Of a stretch of 64,000 nt of DNA, positions 25,686 through 34,990 are shown piece after piece (the stretch's first letter is position 1; each line of letters starts with the position of its first letter). The stretch lies in assembly GCF_009363075.1 (NCBI RefSeq), contig NZ_CP045293.1, positions 4,486,001 through 4,550,000 of the forward strand. Direction: 5' to 3'. The notes beneath the pieces were generated by a model. That model did not search any database, had not been told where the DNA came from, and saw only the letters and a program-made list of their open reading frames with translations. Origin of the DNA: Paenibacillus guangzhouensis (GTDB taxonomy: Bacteria; Bacillota; Bacilli; Paenibacillales; Paenibacillaceae). The position numbers and the translations under genes are program-made.

Positions 25686-26651
25686 TTATACCAAATGGCA
25701 CGCTACATAATGGTCATGGCCGACGTGACGAAAAGCTGGAGCTTCGGCCTTGCACTGCTCCGTCGCAAATGGGCATCGCGTATGGAACTTGCATCCTGAC
25801 GGCGGATTCGCCGGGCTTGGAATATCCCCCTTCAACACAATGCGATCCCGCTTCAGCTTCGGAATCGGAATCGGTACCGCAGACAGCAGTGCCTTCGTGT
25901 AAGGATGCAAGGGATTACGGAACAATTCGTCCCGCGGCGCCGTTTCCATCATGGAGCCCAAATACATCACGCCAATCCGCGTGCATAAATGTTCGACGAC
26001 ACTTAAGTCATGCGAGATGAATAAATAGGTCAGTCCCTGCGATTCCTGCAATCCGCGGAACAAGTTAATGATTTGAGCTTGAATGGATACATCCAGCGCG
26101 GAGACCGGTTCATCGGCAATGATCAGGTCTGGATTCAGGACGAGCGCACGCGCGATCCCGATCCGCTGCCGTTGGCCGCCGGAGAATTCATGCGGGAACC
26201 GATCGTAATGGTACGAGGACAACCCGCAGGCCGCCAGCACCTCTTCGACGCGATCCCGAATCTCGCCCTTCTGCAATAGACCGTGATCGAGCAGCGCTTC
26301 ACCAATGGCATCGCCTACGCGAACGCGCGGATTGAGCGAACTATATGGGTCTTGGAAAATGAGCTGCATTTGCGGACGAAGCTTCCGCAGCTCCTTCGGA
26401 GCCAGCGTATGAAGATCAATCCCCTTGAACAACACTTCACCCGATGTCTTGTCCGTCAAGCGCAGTATCGTACGTCCAACGGTGCTCTTCCCGCTGCCTG
26501 ACTCGCCGACAAGACCGAAAGTCTCGCCTGCTCGGATCGACAAGCTAATATCATCGACAGCCTTCACATGGCCGATTGTACGATTGAACAACCCGCCTGT
26601 AATCGGGAAATATTTCTTTAGGTTTCTCACTTCAACGATCGGTTCAGACAT
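25686..26651 (-). CDS. oppF: Oligopeptide/dipeptide ABC transporter ATPase (OppF/DppF type)
   Basis: The 321-residue ATPase has Walker A GESGSGKST (about 47-55), Q-loop IFQDPYSSLNPR, signature FSGGQRQRIGIARAL, Walker B LIIADEPVSALD and switch His in FISHDLSVVEHL. The C-terminal oligopeptide-type extension has Cys residues (CKFHTRCPFATEQC), which in related proteins may hold an Fe-S cluster. Its ATG overlaps the end of oppD by 8 bp, which implies translational coupling. Last gene of the SBP-B-C-D-F operon. Confidence 0.95.
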   Translation of the reverse strand: MSEPIVEVRNLKKYFPITGGLFNRTIGHVKAVDDISLSIRAGETFGLVGESGSGKSTVGRTILRLTDKTSGEVLFKGIDLHTLAPKELRKLRPQMQLIFQDPYSSLNPRVRVGDAIGEALLDHGLLQKGEIRDRVEEVLAACGLSSYHYDRFPHEFSGGQRQRIGIARALVLNPDLIIADEPVSALDVSIQAQIINLFRGLQESQGLTYLFISHDLSVVEHLCTRIGVMYLGSMMETAPRDELFRNPLHPYTKALLSAVPIPIPKLKRDRIVLKGDIPSPANPPSGCKFHTRCPFATEQCKAEAPAFRHVGHDHYVACHLV

Positions 26652-27627
26652 GAACAGCCGCCTCCTCATATAACCAACAAGCCACCTTCTGGCGGTCTGC
26701 GATGTCTCTTAACTGCGGCTCTTTCGATTCACAGATCGCCATGCACTGGCCGCAGCGATCATGGAAATAACACGATTCCGTCAAAGTCAATGGATTCGGA
26801 ACTTGTCCTGGAATGGAATACAACTGATCCTGCCGCTGATTAATAATCGGCTTCGACTTCAACAAACCTTGCGTATACGGATGTCTCGGGTTGTTGAATA
26901 GCTCGACGACTTCGCCTTCCTCGACGATTTTGCCGGAATACATCACGATCACATAATCCGCCATTTCCGCAACAACACCCAGATCATGCGTAATCAAGAG
27001 GATCGACATGTTCGAATGCGATTTAATATCCCGAAGCATATCCAGAATCTGCGCTTGGATCGTCACATCGAGCGCCGTCGTCGGCTCATCGGCGATGAGG
27101 AGCTTTGGATTGCAGGAGATCGCAATAGCGATCATGATCCGCTGCAGCATACCTCCGCTGAGCTCATGCGGATACGAATGGAAGATCTGCTCCGCACGCG
27201 AGATTCCGACCTGTTCAATCAGCTCGATCGCACGCTTGCGCGCCTCCTTCTTGCTCATCTTCAGATGCTCGATCAGCGGCTCCGTAATCTGTTGACCAAT
27301 CGGGAGTACCGGATTCAGCGAGGACATAGGCTCCTGGAAGATCATCGCAATATCGTGTCCGCGAATCGTGCGCATCTCATTTTTGCTCATTTTCAGCAAA
27401 TCTTCGCCTTCAAACCCGATCCGTCCGTTCACGACTTTCCCTGCAGGCCCTTCGATTAATCCCATAATGGACATAGCTGTCATACTCTTCCCGCAACCGG
27501 ATTCGCCAACGATGCAGACAGTCTCTCCTTCACGCACGCGTAGGCTAATATCGTCAATCGCCTTTACCGTACCTTCCTCCGTGTAGAAATACGTACTTAA
27601 ATGGTCGATTTCAAGTGTGTTCTTCAT
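26644..27627 (-). CDS. oppD: Oligopeptide/dipeptide ABC transporter ATPase (OppD/DppD type)
   Basis: The 327-residue ATPase has Walker A GESGCGKSM, a less common Met at the last position. The Q-loop is IFQEPMSSLNPV, the signature LSGGMLQRIMIAIA, Walker B LLIADEPTTALD and the H-loop LITHDLGVVAEM. Cys-rich C-terminal stretch: CYFHDRCGQCMAIC. ATG 27627 is preferred, with AGGTGA upstream; GTG 27636 is an alternative. It starts 9 bp after the oppC stop. Confidence 0.95.
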   Translation of the reverse strand: MKNTLEIDHLSTYFYTEEGTVKAIDDISLRVREGETVCIVGESGCGKSMTAMSIMGLIEGPAGKVVNGRIGFEGEDLLKMSKNEMRTIRGHDIAMIFQEPMSSLNPVLPIGQQITEPLIEHLKMSKKEARKRAIELIEQVGISRAEQIFHSYPHELSGGMLQRIMIAIAISCNPKLLIADEPTTALDVTIQAQILDMLRDIKSHSNMSILLITHDLGVVAEMADYVIVMYSGKIVEEGEVVELFNNPRHPYTQGLLKSKPIINQRQDQLYSIPGQVPNPLTLTESCYFHDRCGQCMAICESKEPQLRDIADRQKVACWLYEEAAVHV

Positions 27628-27636
27628 CCTCTTCAC

Positions 27637-28563
27637 CTACTTCTTATGTTTGGGGTCCAGCACGTCCCGAAGCCCGTCACCGAATATATTAATGGCGATT
27701 ACCGTTGAGAAAATCGCGAAGCCTGGCGGAATCCACAGCCACGGATGCTTCTCGAAGTCAATGATGCTATTCGCCGCATCAATCATATTCCCCCATGTTG
27801 CCGTAGGCGGCATGACCCCAAGTCCGAAGTAGCTCAGAACTGACTCCGATAGAATCGCTCCGCCGATATTCAGCGTTGCTACAACAATTAAGAGCGGGAA
27901 GAGATTCGGAAGCAAATGATGGAACAATTTCCGGCGGTCTCGAAGACCTAGAACAACAGCTGCTTGCATGAACTCGCGTTCACGAAGACTGAGCATCTGC
28001 CCCCGGACAAGTCTCGCAAGCCCCGGCCAGCCGACGAAGCTCAGCATCATCATGACGATATACATACGATAATCCGTCGGAATTTTCCACTCGGACAATA
28101 ATGCCCCGAGAATGAACAAGATCGGCAGACTCGGAATCGAGAGCAGCAGATCTGCAATCCGCATGATGATTTGATCCACGATTCCCCGGTAGTATCCCGC
28201 GATCGCTCCGAGCAAGCTGCCAATAAATACCGATAACAGCATCGATGCTAAGCCGACAGTTAGTGAGATTCGACCCGCTTGGAGCAGACGTGTAAGCACA
28301 TCGCGCCCTAGCATATCCGTCCCTAGCCAATGTTTGAGATTCGGTGCATTGTTCATCGCCGTCACGTTCACCTTGCCGTCCGTGTAAGGTGAGAAGAACG
28401 GTCCAATAAAGCACGCCACGAACATAAATACAATAAAAATAAAGCCCGATACCGCTAATTTATTCTTGAGCAGCTTCCGCATGGACTGCGTCCATAATGA
28501 CGTACGAACAGCGGGGAGCTTGCTGCTACGACCTTTGACAACTTCACCTTGCACCATAGCCAT
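27637..28563 (-). CDS. oppC: Oligopeptide ABC transporter permease (OppC/DppC type)
   Basis: The 308-residue inner-membrane permease has an N-terminal helix (KLAVSGFIFIVFMFVACFIGPFF) followed by a short periplasm-facing loop with HWLGTDMLGRDVLTRL, the OppC-type signature. Five further helices follow, with the EAA loop VVLGLRDRRKLFHHLLPNLFP that contacts the ATPases. ATG 28563 lies 6 bp after GAGGAGG; the frame extends to a GTG at 28578 overlapping the oppB stop. Confidence 0.93.
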   Translation of the reverse strand: MAMVQGEVVKGRSSKLPAVRTSLWTQSMRKLLKNKLAVSGFIFIVFMFVACFIGPFFSPYTDGKVNVTAMNNAPNLKHWLGTDMLGRDVLTRLLQAGRISLTVGLASMLLSVFIGSLLGAIAGYYRGIVDQIIMRIADLLLSIPSLPILFILGALLSEWKIPTDYRMYIVMMMLSFVGWPGLARLVRGQMLSLREREFMQAAVVLGLRDRRKLFHHLLPNLFPLLIVVATLNIGGAILSESVLSYFGLGVMPPTATWGNMIDAANSIIDFEKHPWLWIPPGFAIFSTVIAINIFGDGLRDVLDPKHKK

Positions 28564-28574
28564 TGGGCTCCTCC

Positions 28575-29528
28575 TCACAGTTTCACGCGCGGATCCGCGA
28601 TGTTATATAGAATGTCGGATATAAGCGTACCGATGACCGTCAGAACGGCGATGAACATCGTAAACCCCATCAGCAGCGGATAATCTCTGGCGCCGAAGGA
28701 TTGCATATACAGCTGTCCGATCCCCGGCCAATTGAATATTTTCTCAATGATAAGCGATCCCCCGAACAGCCCCGGCAGCTCGAAGCCGACGAGCGTAATT
28801 GCAGGCAGCAGCGCATTGCGCAGCGCGTGACGGAATAATACCTTCTTCTCCGTCATCCCTTTGGCACGGGCTGTGCGGATATAGTCCTGCTTGATGACAT
28901 CAATCATATTACTGCGGAAATAGCGGGTTAACGATCCAACGCCAAGCAGTGTCATGACGATCACAGGCAGCGCCATATGGTTGATAACTTCCTTGATATA
29001 CGCTAGCCCCGTCGCATTGCTGCCCGTTGTCATCATACCGCCCGGCGGCAGCCACTTCAGATCGACGGCAAGCGTCTTAATCAAAAATAACCCGATAAAG
29101 AAAGATGGAATCGACATCGCAGCGAAAATCCCGATCATCACAAGCGTATCGAACCATGAATATTGCCGATAAGCGGAGATGACCCCAATAATGACGGCGA
29201 GCAGCCACGTGAAAAATGTTGAAGTAATGGCGAGCAAAAACGAATTCCAAATATATTCATTGAATAGGGTCAAAACTGGCTTTTGCTGTGCAAGCGAATA
29301 GCCGAAATCCCCATGCAGTGCATTTTTCATCCAGAGCAGATAACGATCAATCAGCGGCTTGTTCAAGCCGTAAATCTCGCGAAGCTCCGCTTTCCGCTCC
29401 GCTGTCAGCTTCATGTTGCTGGATACGAAATCCCCAGGCGTCAAGGCATATAAGAAGAAAATCAACATCGATGCGCCGAGTAATATTAAGACCATATAGA
29501 TCAGACGTTTGGTTAGATACGTGCTCAT
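28575..29528 (-). CDS. oppB: Oligopeptide ABC transporter permease (OppB/DppB type)
   Basis: The 317-residue permease has the typical N-terminal helix (RLIYMVLILLGASMLIFFLYALTPGDFV). Six transmembrane segments and the EAA loop RTARAKGMTEKKVLFRHALRNALLP (about 225-248) follow. AAGGAG precedes the ATG. It is the first permease after the binding lipoprotein. Confidence 0.94.
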   Translation of the reverse strand: MSTYLTKRLIYMVLILLGASMLIFFLYALTPGDFVSSNMKLTAERKAELREIYGLNKPLIDRYLLWMKNALHGDFGYSLAQQKPVLTLFNEYIWNSFLLAITSTFFTWLLAVIIGVISAYRQYSWFDTLVMIGIFAAMSIPSFFIGLFLIKTLAVDLKWLPPGGMMTTGSNATGLAYIKEVINHMALPVIVMTLLGVGSLTRYFRSNMIDVIKQDYIRTARAKGMTEKKVLFRHALRNALLPAITLVGFELPGLFGGSLIIEKIFNWPGIGQLYMQSFGARDYPLLMGFTMFIAVLTVIGTLISDILYNIADPRVKL

Positions 29529-29586
29529 ATTTGGCTCCTTAATAGTCCATCCCCTGTCTGCACGACAAGGGACGGAAGAGGTTGTA

Positions 29587-31320
29587 TTATTTCAAAGTCC
29601 ATTCCGGCAAACTCGCCGAGATGCCTTGCGATGGATTGATTTTGATATTCTCAATACGGCCGTTGTACGCCAGGATCAATTTACTGTAGCTCGTGAAGAT
29701 GTACGGAGCGTCTTCATTGATGACTTGATACAACTCTTTATAGATCGCTTTGCGCTCCTCGATGTCAGTTGTTGCAAGTCCTTTCGTATAGAGCTCTTTG
29801 ACCTTCGGATTGTCGTACCCCTTCACTTCACCATCGACGAAGGACATCACGCCTTCCGATGGGTCACCTAGAATCGATGTAGAGAAGGAGACAAGATCGT
29901 AATCCCCGCTCTCGAACTTCGCAATCTGTGCATTGAAGTCCGCGAATTGTTCTGCTTCAAGTTGAACACCGATCGCTGCATAGTTTTCTTTGGCCACGGC
30001 GATGAAAATATCCGTACCTTTCTTCTTGGAACCAATGAAGTGGATACTCAACTTCTTGCCGTCTTTCTCGCGGATACCGTCCGTTCCTTCCTTCCAGCCT
30101 GCTTCATCCAGCAATTGCTTTGCTTTCTCTGGATCATACTTGTACGGGTTGATACCTTCTTCGGTATAAGCCCATGAGCTCTGCTGCGTCGGGATGTTCG
30201 CGATGGTCGCGGCTCCTTGGTTCGAATCCACATAGATGGTCTGGCGGTCGAGACCATAGGTTAATGCTTGACGAACAAGCTTATCCTTGAGTGCTTCATG
30301 CTCCATATTGAATTGAAGATACCCATAGTTGCTCGCGGTATACGGCTCTAAGTTCAAGAAGCCCAGCTTTTGCAGACGGTCAATATTGTCCGTAGTCGCT
30401 TGGAAGCTGCCGTAGTCCTGCTCCCCTGTCTCAATGAATTGGAACGCGTCGCCTTCCGTTGTTTTGTAGATGAAATGTTCAGTCTTCGGCTTACCTGCAT
30501 AGTAATTCTCATTCGCTACAAAGCGTACTTCCTGACCAGGAATAAATTTATCCAGCTTGTAAGGTCCATTGCCGAGCGGCTTCGCATGTAAGTTCTTGAT
30601 GTAATCCAGTTGGCCGAACTTGTAGTCTTTGCCGTAATAAGCTTTGGACAAGACATCTGTTCCAAGCACGGTAAGCGCCGTTGCATTGACCTTCTCGAGC
30701 GTGACCGAAATGGTAAGTGGGTCGATAATCTTGATCCCTTCGATCGAAGAGGCTTTGCCTTCTTTGTACGCTTTGCCGCCCTTAATATTCGTCGATAGGA
30801 TATCGTATTGGCCGTCATAGGCTTTGTCGTGCAGAATCGTCCAAGTGAATGCCACATCATCCGCCGTAAGCGGCGATCCGTCGCTAAATTTCAAATCTTT
30901 GCGAAGGTGATATGTATACGTTAATTGATCGTCCGAGATGTCCCATTTCTCTGCAAGGCCAGGGATCGGAAGACCTTTCTCATCGACTTTGACGAGCGAG
31001 GAGTAGAGGACCGAAGAGACGTTGCCGTCATAGCCGCTCTGATGGAAAAATGGCGTGAATGCTCCGCTCGGATCCGTTAAACCGACGATAATCGTATCCG
31101 TACGTTTCTTCGCATTCTCAGGAAGCTTCGCTAGATCTGTCGCTTTGACCAAACTCGTAATGCCGCCGGCTGCCGGTGTTGGAGTCTGTTCGGAAGTTGT
31201 CGCTCCCGCTTCGGTCTTGCCGCTGTCCGCCGCAGGCGTCGAAGCAGGTGAAGAGCAAGCCGACAGTAAGAGTGCCCCGCTAATGATAACCGTTAGTACT
31301 GAAAATAAACCCTTTCTCAT
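29587..31320 (-). CDS. oppA: Peptide-binding lipoprotein (SBP_bac_5 family)
   Basis: The 577-residue protein starts with a lipoprotein signal, MRKGLFSVLTVIISGALLLSAC, with lipobox LSAC. A low-complexity T/A/E/P linker and a family 5 solute-binding domain follow; examples are YTYHLRKDLKFSDGSPLTADDVAFTW and DYDLVSFSTSILGDP. It captures peptides outside the membrane for OppBCDF. ATG 31320 has GGGGAG 7 bp upstream. First gene of the complete five-gene operon. Confidence 0.95.
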   Translation of the reverse strand: MRKGLFSVLTVIISGALLLSACSSPASTPAADSGKTEAGATTSEQTPTPAAGGITSLVKATDLAKLPENAKKRTDTIIVGLTDPSGAFTPFFHQSGYDGNVSSVLYSSLVKVDEKGLPIPGLAEKWDISDDQLTYTYHLRKDLKFSDGSPLTADDVAFTWTILHDKAYDGQYDILSTNIKGGKAYKEGKASSIEGIKIIDPLTISVTLEKVNATALTVLGTDVLSKAYYGKDYKFGQLDYIKNLHAKPLGNGPYKLDKFIPGQEVRFVANENYYAGKPKTEHFIYKTTEGDAFQFIETGEQDYGSFQATTDNIDRLQKLGFLNLEPYTASNYGYLQFNMEHEALKDKLVRQALTYGLDRQTIYVDSNQGAATIANIPTQQSSWAYTEEGINPYKYDPEKAKQLLDEAGWKEGTDGIREKDGKKLSIHFIGSKKKGTDIFIAVAKENYAAIGVQLEAEQFADFNAQIAKFESGDYDLVSFSTSILGDPSEGVMSFVDGEVKGYDNPKVKELYTKGLATTDIEERKAIYKELYQVINEDAPYIFTSYSKLILAYNGRIENIKINPSQGISASLPEWTLK

Positions 31321-31401
31321 AACATGTCTCCCCGTTTCCAATAAATTGAATTACACATTAAATTCCGACCCGAAAGGTATGAATTAGGTTTGATTGGTTT
31401 T

Positions 31402-31430
31402 ATTATAAGAATCAAAACGTGTTCTGTAAA
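31402..31430 (-). promoter_or_regulatory. Promoter of the opp operon
   Basis: On the minus strand: TTTACA (31425-31430), a 17-bp spacer and TATAAT (31402-31407), about 80 bp before the oppA start. Confidence 0.8.
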
Positions 31431-31514
31431 GAGAGAACCCAAAAAAAGTTTTGTATAAAAAGAATATGTATTAAAGATCTCAATCAGAAGAACAGAAGTG
31501 AGTCTTCAACTAAA

Positions 31515-31560
31515 CAAAAAAAAAACGCCTCCGGCGTCCTGACAAGGACGGGAAGCGTCT
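31515..31560 (-). terminator. Terminator of the ArsR-like regulator gene (minus strand)
   Basis: The stem ACGCTTCC/GGAGGCGT encloses a nested GTCCT-GACA-AGGAC hairpin (plus-strand letters) and is followed on the minus strand by about nine T. It separates the regulator from the opp operon. Confidence 0.88.
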
Positions 31561-31618
31561 AAGTGAAACATCATGGCGTGCTCTATTCAGAAAAGTTAGC
31601 AAGGCAGGCTGTGCTATC

Positions 31619-32542
31619 TTATTGCGATATCGTTGCGATATAGCGATACAAAATCTCGTCAATTTGCCTAATCGCCTTAAGCCGAAGACTATAGTGCGTC
31701 GTAACCTCACCTTCAATATGGGCATGGATGAATCCAGCACTGCGCAGCTTGCCAATATGATCGTGGGTAATTCCTTTGGAAATTTTCAGATGACGAACAA
31801 TTTCGGTAAACGGCTGCGGTCCATTGTGCAAATAGCGTAAAATCTTCATGCGGCTCTTCTCGCCAATGGTTCGAAGAATCCGATAATGGTGCGGAGAGAG
31901 CTCACCCGGCTCATCCACGTACACCCTCGCCGCATAGTGGCAAAGCGTTACTTTGCCAAAGTGCCAAATGACATTCAATGGTTGAAAATGATATTGCGGG
32001 ACAAGTATCAATTCTTCAAGACCCGGGATGGGGGTGAACAGCATGCCGTTCGTCGTATCGTCAACGAAATCCTCCGGCGACAGCTGCGTCAACATCTCCG
32101 TCCGTCTTGTCGCTTCTGCATGGAGCAACTGAATAATCTCGGGGTCCAGCTGACGGAAATACTCTTCGTTCCATGCGGTCAACAGCTGAACGGCATGCGT
32201 ACGGAATGCCTCCATCTGAGCTGGGAATTCATTGCCATATTGCGACAGCAGTTCGTAGAGTTCGCCTACGGAATGCCCCTCAATCCACGCCACGAGCTCT
32301 TCCGGAGACGTCGAATCCGGACAGACGAGGGCCAGCAAATAGATAAATCTCCAATCGCCATTCACCTCGGTATTACCCAGCATATCTCGGAGTTCAGGCG
32401 ATAATCGCTCCTGCGTCGTCTCCACCCAATCCATCGATAAATCGATTTTCTTATAGGACTTGCGGCATAAATAAGTATGCAGACTGCTAATAAATTCATG
32501 CAAAGGCGTAAAACTTACGCGCAAGCGATAATCCAATGCCAC
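31619..32542 (-). CDS. ArsR-like winged-helix regulator with N-terminal sensor region
   Basis: The 307-residue protein has about 215 unassigned N-terminal residues, alpha-rich and similar in layout to DUF5937-type regulators. A C-terminal ArsR-like winged helix follows (about 220-300; RILRTIGEKSRMKILRYLHNGPQPFTEIVRHLKISKGITHDHIGKLRSAGFI). GTG 32542 is the likely start. It lies directly upstream of the opp operon on the same strand, which makes opp a plausible target. TGTATA-type repeats occur just upstream of it (about 32571, 32598 and 32608). Confidence 0.82.
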   Translation of the reverse strand: MALDYRLRVSFTPLHEFISSLHTYLCRKSYKKIDLSMDWVETTQERLSPELRDMLGNTEVNGDWRFIYLLALVCPDSTSPEELVAWIEGHSVGELYELLSQYGNEFPAQMEAFRTHAVQLLTAWNEEYFRQLDPEIIQLLHAEATRRTEMLTQLSPEDFVDDTTNGMLFTPIPGLEELILVPQYHFQPLNVIWHFGKVTLCHYAARVYVDEPGELSPHHYRILRTIGEKSRMKILRYLHNGPQPFTEIVRHLKISKGITHDHIGKLRSAGFIHAHIEGEVTTHYSLRLKAIRQIDEILYRYIATISQ

Positions 32543-32662
32543 ACCCCTCCGCTCCTTTCCAATCCCCCATGTGTATAGGTATTTTTATCTTCTAAATGTA
32601 TAGAAAAGTGTATATTTAATCAAGCGGTTCTGTATCGTACCTCGTCCCCCTTCATTCGCCGC

Positions 32663-32691
32663 TTGCAATTATTCATCAGATTTTGTATAGT
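32663..32691 (+). promoter_or_regulatory. Promoter of the T-box/argS transcript
   Basis: TTGCAA (32663-32668), 17 bp and TATAGT (32686-32691), placing transcription start near 32698, just ahead of the T-box. Confidence 0.75.
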
Positions 32692-32697
32692 GATTCA

Positions 32698-32962
32698 CAA
32701 TAAATAAATTCATTTTCGTTGATCGGGAGAGTAATTCATGTGATGCGTCCAAGCGAGCCGGGGCAGTGGGAGCCGGTACGACAGCATGGGTGAACCGGAC
32801 CCGGGAGAAAATCTTCCGAACAAGCGCGCTGCAGCCGTTCACAGTAGGGAGATTCGGCGCCGTCCGTTATCGGTTAGAGGGGTTAGACATGACTTGTCTA
32901 ACAACAAGAGTGGTACCGCGAAGCAACAGCCTTCGTCTCTTCATTGAGACGGGGGCTTTTTC
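32698..32962 (+). ncRNA. T-box riboswitch upstream of argS
   Basis: The stem I distal features GGGGCAG...AGCCGG and GGTGAACCGGACCC are at 32760-32802. The T-box core AAGAGTGGTACCGCG is at 32906-32920. A terminator hairpin (AGCCTTCGTCTC against GAGACGGGGGCT, 32929-32956) is followed by TTTTT. AGA at 32806-32808, in GGGAGAAAATC, is a candidate Arg specifier codon; a CGG overlaps it at 32802-32804, so the exact triplet needs structure modelling. Uncharged tRNA-Arg would prevent termination and allow argS expression. Confidence 0.9.
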
Positions 32963-32984
32963 TATGTCTAGGGAGGAATTTCGT

Positions 32985-34895
32985 ATGAGATTACAAACTT
33001 TCATCATCACACATATCGAGCAAGCCATCACACGTCTGTATCAGCTGTCTCTCAATTCCGAAGAAGGAGGCAAACCGCAAGCTGCCGTTCGGATCGAGCA
33101 GCCTTCTCATATGGAACACGGCGATTATTCCACGAATATCGCGATGCAACTCGCCAAAGTGCTGCGCAAATCGCCGATGATCTTGGCTTCGGAGATTGCT
33201 GCTCAGCTCGAGCAGGAAGGTAAGCTGGAACAGCTCGTCGAGAAAATCGAGGTCGCGCCGCCAGGATTCATCAACCTCTTCATCGATTGGAGCGTGTGGG
33301 CGAGTCGGGACTGGCAGTTGGAGCAACGCAGGGCACAAAAGGCGATTGTCGAGCATACGTCGATCAATCCGAACAAATCAGCCCATATCGGGCATTTGCG
33401 CAATGCCTGCATAGGCGACAGTATCGTCCGTCTGCTTAACCGCGCGGGCGTGCAAGTCGAGGTACACAATTACATCGATGACCTCGGCAATCAGCTCGCC
33501 GATACGGTCGTCGGGATGCTGCATACGCCGCTGAAGAACGAGCATGCGCGATTCGGGGATTTCTGCTGGGATGTCTATTCCTCGCTGCACCGCGAATACA
33601 AGGTTCGCCCTGACTTAGAACAAGAGCGTTCCACCGTCCTTCACGCTTTGGAGGAAGGCCATAATAATACCGCTTGGATGGGTATGCTGGTAGCTGAGCG
33701 CATTGTGCGTGAGCAGCTGGAGGAGATGGAGCAGTTCGGCATCGGTTATCACCTACTCGTCTGGGAGAGCAATATTGTACGGGAGGGCTTCTGGGATGCG
33801 GCCTTTCAACTGCTGCAGCAGACACCGCAATTCAAGCAGGAGACGGCTGGCAAGCTAGCGGGATGCTGGGTGTTGAAGCAAGGGGATACGAATCATGAGG
33901 CACAGGGGGACGCGGATCAGCTCGAAGGGGATCATGAGCATCAGCTGGATAAGGTGCTAGTACGGTCGAACGGCATCTTGACCTATACGGCCAAAGATAT
34001 TGCCTACCATCTCTGGAAGTTCGGCTTGCTGGGCAAAGATTTCGGTTACAAGCGGTTCGCGGACGGACTCTATACGACCACAGCCGCCAGCCTTGGCGCC
34101 CCTGTGGCCGACGCGTTTGGGCATGCCGATACCGTGATCAACGTCATCGATGCTCGCCAAGCGTATCCGCAGATGATGGTGAAGCAGGCGCTGGAGGTAC
34201 TCGGCTTCCAAGACCAAGCAGATCAGCTCCGTCACATCAGCTATGGCGTCGTCTCGCTTAGTCCACGTTCGGCGGCGGACCTCGGCATCGATACGTCGGA
34301 CGGCAAGAGTGCCTACGCCATGTCCGGCCGCCAAGGCATCGGCATCAAAATCTCGCGACTGCTCGATCTGATGGAGCAAGTGATCGCAGACAACCGGTCG
34401 AACCCGGACGGCTTGTCCAGCCGGTTGATCGCCGCCGCTTCGATCCGCTACTATCTGCTGCGGTTCAATCTGCAGACCGAAGTCGTCTTCGACCTGCAGC
34501 AGGCGACCGAAATCTCAGGCAATACCGGGGTCTACCTGTTGTATGCCTACGCGAGAGCCAGTACGCTCATGCATCGCGCTTCGGCAGAGCATGGCATCAC
34601 GCCGCAGCTTCCTGCAGCGTTCCCTGACCTGCACCGCGCAGAATATGCGCTGCTCAGACAGCTCGCGTTATGGCCGGATACACTGCATGCCGCTGTGGAG
34701 GAATTATCGCCGAGCCTCATCTGCACGTACGCCCATGAGCTTGCGACGCTATTCAACAACTTCTACGGCGCCTGCCCGATTCTGAAGGGCGACGACGCTT
34801 CGAAGGCGTTCCGAGTCTGGTTGACTTCGAGGTTCCACGAGACGCTTGGCGACGCACTAAATACGCTCGGGCTGCCGACGCCAGAGCGTATGTGA
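32985..34895 (+). CDS. argS: Arginyl-tRNA synthetase, archaeal-like type
   Basis: The 636-residue class I synthetase has an N-terminal additional domain (about 1-110). The signature EHTSINPNKSAHIGHLRNACIGD carries the HIGH motif at 134-137, and NYIDDLGNQLADTVVG follows. The KMSKS region reads MSGRQGIGIKISRLLD, the archaeal-style loop rather than the common bacterial one. A DALR anticodon-binding domain (about 515-636) ends the protein. ATG 32985 is preferred because GGGAGG (32971-32976) lies 8 bp upstream and after the T-box terminator. It is probably a second ArgRS beside a housekeeping copy elsewhere, under uncharged-tRNA control. Confidence 0.93.
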   Translation: MRLQTFIITHIEQAITRLYQLSLNSEEGGKPQAAVRIEQPSHMEHGDYSTNIAMQLAKVLRKSPMILASEIAAQLEQEGKLEQLVEKIEVAPPGFINLFIDWSVWASRDWQLEQRRAQKAIVEHTSINPNKSAHIGHLRNACIGDSIVRLLNRAGVQVEVHNYIDDLGNQLADTVVGMLHTPLKNEHARFGDFCWDVYSSLHREYKVRPDLEQERSTVLHALEEGHNNTAWMGMLVAERIVREQLEEMEQFGIGYHLLVWESNIVREGFWDAAFQLLQQTPQFKQETAGKLAGCWVLKQGDTNHEAQGDADQLEGDHEHQLDKVLVRSNGILTYTAKDIAYHLWKFGLLGKDFGYKRFADGLYTTTAASLGAPVADAFGHADTVINVIDARQAYPQMMVKQALEVLGFQDQADQLRHISYGVVSLSPRSAADLGIDTSDGKSAYAMSGRQGIGIKISRLLDLMEQVIADNRSNPDGLSSRLIAAASIRYYLLRFNLQTEVVFDLQQATEISGNTGVYLLYAYARASTLMHRASAEHGITPQLPAAFPDLHRAEYALLRQLALWPDTLHAAVEELSPSLICTYAHELATLFNNFYGACPILKGDDASKAFRVWLTSRFHETLGDALNTLGLPTPERM

Positions 34896-34918
34896 TCAAG
34901 GGGAATGATTTCTGTCGT

Positions 34919-34990
34919 GACTGGAAATCGCGGCGGATGGATCCTGGATCGTAAATCGTGGGCCATAGATCGCAAATCATGGTTCGCGGG
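34919..34990. repeat. Degenerate short direct repeats after argS
   Basis: Imperfect copies of ATCG(T/C)AAATC(G/A)TGG occur at about 34950 and 34970, with a related GAAATCGCGG before them. No stem or T run typical of a terminator was seen, and the origin is unknown. Confidence 0.4.
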
